A program made the translations under genes and the position numbers. Positions 5,570 through 10,724 of a stretch of DNA of 10,724 nucleotides are shown in pieces. This DNA comes from Faecalibacterium sp. (GTDB lineage Bacteria; Bacillota; Clostridia; Oscillospirales; Ruminococcaceae), in assembly GCA_017483235.1 (NCBI GenBank), contig JAFULE010000219.1, forward strand, positions 1-10,724, written 5' to 3'. Each line of letters opens with the position of its first letter. The first letter of the stretch is position 1. The notes below the pieces were generated by a model. The model was not told the DNA's origin. It worked only from the letters and a program-made list of their open reading frames with translations, and made no database searches.

Positions 5570-6451
5570 ATGTATCAAAACCGTGTTGTTACCGTAAAGG
5601 CCCCCGCCAAGCTGAACCTTGCGCTGGATGTAGTGGGCCTTTTGCCCAATGGTTACCACGATCTGGACATGACCATGCAGACCATCACCTTGTATGAAAC
5701 GGTGGTGCTGCGCCGCAGCCACGATCTGCGTCTGACCTTGCCCGGCAGCCGTGTGCCCGCCAACGACAAAAACACCGCCATCAAGGCGGCACTGGCCTTT
5801 TTTGATTACACCGGGCTGCTGGCTGGGGTGGATATTACCATCCACAAACAGGTGCCGGTGCGTGCCGGCATGGCCGGCGGCAGCGCCGATGCCGCTGCGG
5901 TGCTGGTGGGGATGAACGAGCTGTACGGGGCAAAGCTTTCGATGAGCGAGCTGTGCGCCATCGGCGCAAAAATCGGCGCCGACGTGCCTTTTGCCCTGAT
6001 GGGCGGCACCTGCCGGGTGCAGGGCGTGGGCGACTTTTTAAAACCGCTGCCCCCCTGCCCGGACTGCTGGTTTGTGGTGGTGATGCCGGGCTATGGGGTT
6101 TCCACCCCCGAAGCCTTTGCCGCCTATGATAAGGTGGGTTCGTCGGTGCATCCCGACTGTCTTGCACAGGAGCAGGCCATCCGCGCCGGCGATCTGGAAG
6201 GGATGTGTGCTGCGGCGGGCAATGCACTGGAAGAGTGCAGCGGCGCCGCCGATAACGAAAAAATCAAGGCCCTGCTGCGGCAAAGCGGCGCAGTCACTGC
6301 CCTGATGACCGGCAGCGGCGCGGCGGTGTTCGGGGTATATCGCACCGAAGCCGAAGCGCAGGCAGCCGCCGCAGCGCTGCAGGCCGAATACCCGCAGGTG
6401 TGGGTGGCCCGGCCTGACAAGGGCGGCGCCCGCGTGCTGGAAACCCGGTAA
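5570..6451 (+). CDS. ispE: 4-diphosphocytidyl-2-C-methyl-D-erythritol kinase
   Basis: IspE phosphorylates CDP-methylerythritol with ATP at the 2-hydroxyl group, the fourth step of the MEP route to isopentenyl diphosphate. GHMP-kinase motifs are present: APAKLNLALDV (11-21) with the catalytic Lys14, NGYHDLD (27-33), the glycine-rich ATP loop VPVRAGMAGGSADAAAVL (95-112), the catalytic Asp138 in GADVPFALMGG, and the C-terminal glycine loop LMTGSGAAVFG. The length of 293 aa is close to the 283 of the E. coli enzyme. The loop reads AGMAGGSADAA instead of the commoner GGLGGGSADAA, which keeps the glycines that matter. AGAGGAG at 5556-5562 gives good spacing (7 bases) to the ATG. Cytoplasmic and expected to be essential. 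It sits in the middle of the run that begins with the Lrp gene. Confidence 0.96.
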   Translation: MYQNRVVTVKAPAKLNLALDVVGLLPNGYHDLDMTMQTITLYETVVLRRSHDLRLTLPGSRVPANDKNTAIKAALAFFDYTGLLAGVDITIHKQVPVRAGMAGGSADAAAVLVGMNELYGAKLSMSELCAIGAKIGADVPFALMGGTCRVQGVGDFLKPLPPCPDCWFVVVMPGYGVSTPEAFAAYDKVGSSVHPDCLAQEQAIRAGDLEGMCAAAGNALEECSGAADNEKIKALLRQSGAVTALMTGSGAAVFGVYRTEAEAQAAAAALQAEYPQVWVARPDKGGARVLETR

Positions 6452-6522
6452 AAAATGGAATAAACGAAATGACGCACACCCATACTTTGGCTGCAAAGCA
6501 AAGGGAAGGGTGTGCATTTTTG

Positions 6523-7155
6523 ATGTGTACGGTACTTATAAAATGGCACAGGCCGCTGTGCGGGCTGCTGGGGCTGTGGCTGGCGCTGGCGGTCGGCCTT
6601 TGGCAGCAGGATTTTGCGGCCCGGTGCGATGCGGTGCGGCAGAACACCCTGCGGCTGCATATTCTGGCTGCCGACGACAGTGTGGCACAGCAGGCGGCCA
6701 AGCTGCGGGTAAAAAACAGGGTGGTGCAGCTGGCCGGGCGGCTGTACGGCAATGCGGAAGACATCCGGCAGGCAAAAACACAGGCGGCCCGCTGCCTGCC
6801 CCGGCTGGCACTGGCAGCCAGCCATGAGCTGTGGCAGCAGGGCAGCAGGCAGAAGGTTTCGGTCGGCCTGACCAACCGCTATTTTGCAGCCAGAACCTAC
6901 GGCGAATACACCCTGCCGCCCGGATATTACGACGCGGTGCAGCTGACCATCGGGGCAGGGCAGGGGCAGAACTGGTGGTGCTGTTTGTATCCGCAGCTGT
7001 GCCTAGCCGCCTGCAGCGGCTATGCCGACGCAGGGCAGCAGGCGCTGGTGACCGGTGATTACGAGATCCGCTTCCGGCTGGCGGAATGGTGGCAGCAGCT
7101 GACCGCGCCGCCCCGGCCCGTCCCCGAACAGGCGGTGTGTACGGTGGGCAGATAA
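6523..7155 (+). CDS. spoIIR: Stage II sporulation protein R
   Basis: SpoIIR is made in the forespore, exported across the septal membrane, and triggers SpoIIGA to process pro-sigma-E in the mother cell. Family signatures are LRLHILAADDS followed by KLRVKNRVV near the N-terminus and, in the C-terminal half, YGEYTLPPGYYDAVQLTIG, then GQNWWCCLYPQLC, matching the conserved NWWC..(F/Y)P.LC core. One N-terminal hydrophobic segment (LCGLLGLWLALAVGLW) acts as signal or anchor. I prefer the ATG at 6523 (210 aa) because the hydrophobic segment then lies close to the start and AAGGGAAGGG (6501-6510) precedes it, although the spacing is long at 12 bases. A TTG at 6520 or an ATG at 6469 (228 aa, weak ribosome binding site) are alternatives. 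After ispE, before the peptidoglycan-binding gene. The reading frame is intact. Confidence 0.9.
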   Translation: MCTVLIKWHRPLCGLLGLWLALAVGLWQQDFAARCDAVRQNTLRLHILAADDSVAQQAAKLRVKNRVVQLAGRLYGNAEDIRQAKTQAARCLPRLALAASHELWQQGSRQKVSVGLTNRYFAARTYGEYTLPPGYYDAVQLTIGAGQGQNWWCCLYPQLCLAACSGYADAGQQALVTGDYEIRFRLAEWWQQLTAPPRPVPEQAVCTVGR

Positions 7156-7170
7156 GCCGCACCCTTTTTG

Positions 7171-7193
7171 TGCCCCGGGCATACAGTGGGGCA
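7171..7193 (+). promoter_or_regulatory. Hairpin directly upstream of the ribosome binding site of the next gene
   Basis: TGCCCC (7171-7176) can pair with GGGGCA (7188-7193) over an 11-base loop. The right arm ends two bases before AAGGAGGTGA (7195-7204). GGGCAT is repeated directly at 7177-7182 and 7189-7194, so an alternative fold (TGCCC-C-GGGCA) competes. No U-tract follows, so it is not a terminator. An effect on translation or mRNA stability is conceivable but unproven. Confidence 0.3.
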
Positions 7194-7212
7194 TAAGGAG
7201 GTGAGCAACTCT

Positions 7213-7692
7213 ATGGCAGAACCTGCATTTTACAGCACCCTGCGTACCGGCTCCAGCGGGCCGGATGTGGCATTGGTGCAAACCTGGATCAACGGCCTGC
7301 GCAGCCGCTGGCCCGCCCTGCCCAGCCTGACGGTGGACGGCAACTACGGCAGCGGCACCGCTGCCGCGGTGCGGCAGTTCCAGTGCTCGGTGGGCATCAG
7401 TGCTGACGGGGTGACCGGCCAGACGACCTGGAACACTCTGTACAACAACTATGCCGATCTGAACGGCGAGGGCGAGCAGTTCCCCGGTGTATCCATCCGG
7501 CGGGGCAACAAGGCGGCTACCGTGCGTTCGGCTCAGGCCCGGCTGAATGCACTGGGCGCCCGGCTGACCGCCGACGGCAACTTTGGCGCGGCCACCGAAA
7601 CCGCGGTCAAGGTGTTTCAGGCGGCCAACGGCCTGACCGCCGACGGCGTGATCGGCCGCAGCACCTGGAACCGGCTGTATAACACCAACTGA
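7213..7692 (+). CDS. Protein of two peptidoglycan-binding domains (159 aa)
   Basis: The protein is two copies of the peptidoglycan-binding domain PG_binding_1 (PF01471). The first (about 10-80) contains LRTGSSGPDVALVQTWIN, LTVDGNYGSGTAAAVRQFQ and GVTGQTTWNTLY. The second (about 92-158) contains IRRGNKAATVRSAQARLN, LTADGNFGAATETAVKVFQ and GVIGRSTWNRLYN. No catalytic domain, signal peptide or membrane segment is seen. These modules bind cell-wall glycan and usually sit beside hydrolases such as SleB-type cortex-lytic enzymes. Placement 57 bases after spoIIR suggests a role in the spore envelope or in engulfment, but this is inference, and it is unclear how the protein would reach the wall. I chose the ATG at 7213, preceded by a near-perfect AAGGAGGTGA (7195-7204), over an ATG 15 codons upstream that lacks such a site. 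Last gene before the terminator. Confidence 0.88.
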   Translation: MAEPAFYSTLRTGSSGPDVALVQTWINGLRSRWPALPSLTVDGNYGSGTAAAVRQFQCSVGISADGVTGQTTWNTLYNNYADLNGEGEQFPGVSIRRGNKAATVRSAQARLNALGARLTADGNFGAATETAVKVFQAANGLTADGVIGRSTWNRLYNTN

Positions 7693-7700
7693 CGAGCAAA

Positions 7701-7746
7701 AAAGCAGTGCTTTCTGCAGCAGCGGAAAGCGCTGCTTTCTTTTTTT
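7701..7746 (+). terminator. Intrinsic terminator ending the lrp-to-peptidoglycan-binding run
   Basis: AAAGCAGTGCTTTC (7701-7714) pairs with GAAAGCGCTGCTTT (7725-7738) as a 14-bp stem with one wobble pair and a 10-base loop. TTTTTTT at 7740-7746 follows. It lies 9 bases after the stop codon and is the first convincing rightward terminator after the promoter at 2597-2625. Confidence 0.9.
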
Positions 7747-7788
7747 AGGCGGGCGGAGGCAAAAATCCCGCCAAAGGGATGCAAACTG

Positions 7789-7797
7789 TGGTATCAT
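7789..7797 (+). promoter_or_regulatory. Candidate extended -10 promoter for addB
   Basis: TGGTATCAT (7789-7797) has a TGn extension and a 5-of-6 -10 hexamer, but no good -35 hexamer lies 16-18 bases upstream. It is placed between the terminator and the addB start, where a promoter is expected, and would give a leader of about 38 bases. A TTGATA at 7802-7807 lies too close to the start codon to serve as -35. Confidence 0.35.
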
Positions 7798-7840
7798 AAA
7801 GTTGATAGTAAAAATCCTGTTACGAAAGGAACCAACCACT

Positions 7841-10724
7841 ATGCTGAATCTTGTTCTGGGTGTTTCCGGCAGCGGAAAAACCACCCTGTTATATCAGCAG
7901 CTGCGCCAACGGGCGCGGGCCGGGCAGCGCAGTATTTTGCTGGTGCCCGAGCAGTTTACCTCCAGCACCGAGGCGCGCATCTACCGTACGCTGGGGGATG
8001 CGTACAGCAGCATGGTGGAAAGTTTTTCCTTCACCAGTCTGGCCGAGCGCATTCTGCAAAGCTGCGGCGGTGCGGCGGTGCGCACTTTGACCGATCCGGG
8101 GCGGGTGGTGCTGGTGCGCCGCGCGCTGGACGAGCTGGGCGGCAATGTAAAATATTATTACCGGCATCGCCGGTCGGCGGCTTTCTGCCAGCTGGCGGCC
8201 GAAACCATCACCGAGCTGAAAAGCGCCGGCCTGAACGGGCAGCAGCTGGGACGGCTGGCATTGCAATGCGGTGCCGGAAGTGAAAAACTGGCCGAACTGG
8301 CATTGATCTTCCAAAGTTATGAGGCGTTGCTGGCCCAGACCGGTATCGACCCCAGCGACCGGTTGGAACTGGCCGCCAACCGGTTGGATGAGGCCCTGTC
8401 AGCCGGTCAGCTGCCGGAATTTCTGCGGGACCGTGCTTTGTTTGTGGACGAGTTCGACACCTTCAACGCCCCCAAAAAGCGGTTGATGGGTGCTTTGATG
8501 CGCACTTTACCGCAGGTGACGGTGGCTCTGTGCGCCGACAGCGGGCAGCTGACCCCCGGCGAGCTGGGGCTGTTTTCCGGCGCCAAAACGGTGGCGCTGG
8601 AGCTGCACCGGCTGGCCCGCGAAAACGGCGCTGCCGTGGCAAAACCCACTGTTCTGACCACCGACCTGCGCCATCGCGGTGCCCCCGGCCTTGCCGCGTT
8701 GGGGCAGCTGCTGGCCTTTGGTGACTGCGACCAGCAGCAGGCCCCTGAAATTACGATGTATGAAGCCCCCAACCGGGAAGAAGAAGCCCGGGCTGCCGCG
8801 GCTGCGGTGCGCCGGCTGATGCGGCAGGGCGTGCCCTGCGGCAAAATGGCGGTGGTCTGCCGCGATCTGGAAACCTACCGCGCCGCGGTGCGGTATGAAT
8901 TCCGTCTGGCAAATATCCCGCTGTATTGCGACGAGCCGCTCAACCCGGCCTTCAGTGCCCCGGCTGCCGCGGTGCGGGCGCTGCTGGGGCTGTGCCGCGG
9001 CATGGACTGGTGCGACAATATGACCGCCCTTGCCAAAACCGGCCTGTGCAGCCTGACCGAGCAGCAGGTGTGCGCACTGGAAAACTATGCGTATACCTGG
9101 GCACCCGGCATGGCGGCCTGGCACGAAGAATTTAACAAAAACCCGCAGGGCTTTGGCGAAGCGTCCCGCGTGACCGAGGAAGAAAAGGAAAATCTGAAGC
9201 TGGCTGAGCAGGCCCGTGCATTTCTGATCGCGCCGGTGGACAAGCTGCGCACCGCGGTAAAAGGCGCGAATGCCGAGCAGTTCAGCCGGGCGCTGTATCT
9301 TTGCCTGACGGCGCTGGGCGCCGAACAATGCCAGAAGCAGCAGATGGCGGCGCTGAAGCAAAGCCGGGGCATCCCGGCTGCCGAAGAGGCCGCCCGCGAA
9401 TGGAACGTGACCATGGATCTGCTGGATCAGATGGCCCGTCTGCTGTGGGGCGAGCCGGTGTCGGCCGAAGAATATGCCGATCTGTTTGCGCTGCTGCTGC
9501 GCAGCTGTGATCTGGGGCAGATCCCGCAGACACTGGACGCGGTGCTGTTTGCCTCGGCGGGCAAGATGCGGCTGAACGAACCGGACTATGTGTTTGTGCT
9601 GGGGCTGGCGGAAGGAGAGTTCCCCCGTGCGCCGGGCGACACCGGCCTTTTGACCCATGCCGACCGCGATGCCCTGATGGCACAGGACGTGCAGCTGCCC
9701 GACTGCTTTGAAAACCGCATGGTGCGCGAGCAGGTTGCCTTTTACAAGGCCCTTACTGCCCCGGCAAAGGGGCTGTGGCTCAGCTGGCCGGCTGGCATCG
9801 GTGTGCCCCGCACCGCCCAGTTGGAGCCGGTGCAGCAGCTTTTGCACCCCGCTGCCCCCCAATTGGATATCCGGGATGCCGCTGCCACCCCCGCCGCCGC
9901 GCTGGATGCGCTGGGCAGTATGTGGGGGCTGAAGGGCGGCGAAACGGCCAGTCTGTACGCTGCGCTGCAGCAAAGCGGAGGCGATGCCGCCCAAAAGCTG
10001 GCGGTGCTGCGCCGCATGGAGGAAATGCCCCCCAAGCAGGTAAAGGATACCGCTGCCATGGCCCGCCTGCTGGGCGACCGGCTGTCCATCTCGCCCAGCC
10101 AGCTGGAAAAATACTATCTGTGCCGCTACGGTTACTTTCTGCAGTATGTGCTGGGGCTTCGCCCCCGCCGTAAGGCAAAGTTGAGCGCCGACCAAAGCGG
10201 GACCCTGATGCACTGGGTGCTGCAGCAGGCGCTGGAAATCAACCCCGAAAAGGACGCTTATGCCCACTGGAAACCGGTGCCTTTTGCCCAAATGAAGGAT
10301 GCTCAGCTGGCAGAGCTGGCCCACAAGCTGGTGCAGGAATACGCTGCGCTGTATCTGCCCGAGCATACCACCCGGTTTGGGTATCTGCTCAGCCGTATTG
10401 AAAAAAGCATGGCGGCCCTGCTGTGCTGGCTGCGGGACGAGCAGCAGCAAAGCCAGTTTGAGCCGGTGGCTTGTGAACAGCGTATTGGCCGCGGCGAAGA
10501 TGCCCTGCCCCCGCAGGTATATCAATTAGGAGATGGACGCACCGTTCAGGTGATCGGTACCATAGACCGCACCGACCGCTGGGTGGATGAAAATGGCACC
10601 CCGTGGGTGCGTGTGGTGGACTATAAAACCGGCACCAAGGCCTTTGACCTGCGCGAAGTGTACTGCGGGCTGGACTGCCAGATGCTGCTGTATCTGTTCA
10701 GTTTGACCCGGGACGAAACCGGCC
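7841..10724 (+). CDS. addB: ATP-dependent helicase/nuclease subunit AddB, N-terminal 961 codons (runs off the right edge)
   Basis: AddB pairs with AddA to process double-strand DNA ends for RecA loading, the Gram-positive counterpart of RecBCD. The Walker A motif GVSGSGKTT is at residues 7-15, followed by LLVPEQFTSS (34-43) typical of AddB. The central region is helicase-like, with ALFVDEFDTF near 203-212 and VFVLGLAEGEFPRAPG as a conserved AddB signature. The C-terminal RecB-type nuclease is recognisable by His791 (GTLMHWVL), Asp909 (GTIDRTD), Asp927 and Lys929 in VDYKTG, then a Gln/Tyr motif (DCQMLLYLF). Cys761 in KYYLCRYGYF is the expected first ligand of the 4Fe-4S cluster; the other three cysteines would lie past the edge. 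The start ATG at 7841 has GAAAGGA (7824-7830) 10 bases upstream. The frame is open throughout. addA is expected downstream, outside the window. Confidence 0.95.
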   Translation, partial: MLNLVLGVSGSGKTTLLYQQLRQRARAGQRSILLVPEQFTSSTEARIYRTLGDAYSSMVESFSFTSLAERILQSCGGAAVRTLTDPGRVVLVRRALDELGGNVKYYYRHRRSAAFCQLAAETITELKSAGLNGQQLGRLALQCGAGSEKLAELALIFQSYEALLAQTGIDPSDRLELAANRLDEALSAGQLPEFLRDRALFVDEFDTFNAPKKRLMGALMRTLPQVTVALCADSGQLTPGELGLFSGAKTVALELHRLARENGAAVAKPTVLTTDLRHRGAPGLAALGQLLAFGDCDQQQAPEITMYEAPNREEEARAAAAAVRRLMRQGVPCGKMAVVCRDLETYRAAVRYEFRLANIPLYCDEPLNPAFSAPAAAVRALLGLCRGMDWCDNMTALAKTGLCSLTEQQVCALENYAYTWAPGMAAWHEEFNKNPQGFGEASRVTEEEKENLKLAEQARAFLIAPVDKLRTAVKGANAEQFSRALYLCLTALGAEQCQKQQMAALKQSRGIPAAEEAAREWNVTMDLLDQMARLLWGEPVSAEEYADLFALLLRSCDLGQIPQTLDAVLFASAGKMRLNEPDYVFVLGLAEGEFPRAPGDTGLLTHADRDALMAQDVQLPDCFENRMVREQVAFYKALTAPAKGLWLSWPAGIGVPRTAQLEPVQQLLHPAAPQLDIRDAAATPAAALDALGSMWGLKGGETASLYAALQQSGGDAAQKLAVLRRMEEMPPKQVKDTAAMARLLGDRLSISPSQLEKYYLCRYGYFLQYVLGLRPRRKAKLSADQSGTLMHWVLQQALEINPEKDAYAHWKPVPFAQMKDAQLAELAHKLVQEYAALYLPEHTTRFGYLLSRIEKSMAALLCWLRDEQQQSQFEPVACEQRIGRGEDALPPQVYQLGDGRTVQVIGTIDRTDRWVDENGTPWVRVVDYKTGTKAFDLREVYCGLDCQMLLYLFSLTRDETG

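Noticed and set aside
3132..5845. Two long minus-strand open frames (3132-4313 and 4298-5845) opposite the aminotransferase, DUF362 and ispE genes
   Set aside because: Both are His/Gly/Ala-rich shadows of confirmed genes in high-GC DNA, with no recognisable domain.
6480..6512. A sigma-F-type promoter before spoIIR (CCATA followed by GGGAAGGGTG)
   Set aside because: The match to both elements is poor, and the resulting start site would fall almost on the preferred start codon, so I do not call it.
8507..10525. A 672-codon minus-strand open frame opposite addB
   Set aside because: The plus strand encodes AddB with all its expected motifs. The antisense frame has shadow-type composition (Gln, His, Gly, Ala).

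Overview
The window reads as chromosomal DNA from a GC-rich Firmicute of the class Clostridia. The best guess is the Oscillospiraceae/Ruminococcaceae (Faecalibacterium, Gemmiger or Subdoligranulum-like). The reasons are Gram-positive-type ribosome binding sites (AAGGAG, GGAGG), a SpoIIR homologue, AddB instead of RecB, a UPF0210/UPF0237 gene pair, and AT-rich intergenic hairpins between GC-rich genes. The genus is an inference. I see no mobile element, CRISPR array, tRNA or rRNA.

Left part (1-836), leftward. A truncated lipoprotein gene leaves the window at base 1. Upstream of it is a 79-residue single-pass membrane protein with its own candidate promoter. Between the two lies an unexplained stretch (110-238) that looks like coding sequence but has no start codon. 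Bases 510-836 hold no convincing gene. They carry a promoter, a perfect 21-bp-stem terminator, and a cluster of AT-rich hairpins and short repeats downstream of the UPF0210 gene.

Middle (837-2703). A leftward two-gene operon encodes an ACT-domain protein (UPF0237) and a UPF0210 (DUF711, 'PFL family') protein. It is transcribed from an extended -10 promoter in a 216-bp AT-rich divergent region.

Right part (2620-7746), rightward. A good sigma-A promoter precedes a tightly packed run: an Lrp/AsnC regulator, a class I aminotransferase (overlapping it by one base), a DUF362 protein with two 4Fe-4S motifs, ispE, spoIIR, and a protein made of two peptidoglycan-binding domains. The first strong terminator after this promoter is at 7701-7746, so the six genes could be one transcript. 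The first two, with the divergent ACT/UPF0210 pair, look like an amino-acid-responsive module. IspE makes isoprenoid precursors. SpoIIR triggers sigma-E activation in sporulation, and the peptidoglycan-binding protein may belong to the same process.

Right edge (7841 onward). addB, the helicase-like/nuclease subunit of AddAB recombinational repair, is open for 961 codons and runs off the window just after its nuclease core motif.

No clear novel defence or mobile system is present. The most notable points are the cysteine-rich variant of the UPF0210 protein, the divergent ACT/Lrp arrangement, the iron-sulfur DUF362 protein in an isoprenoid/sporulation operon, and the unexplained material at 110-238 and 682-830.
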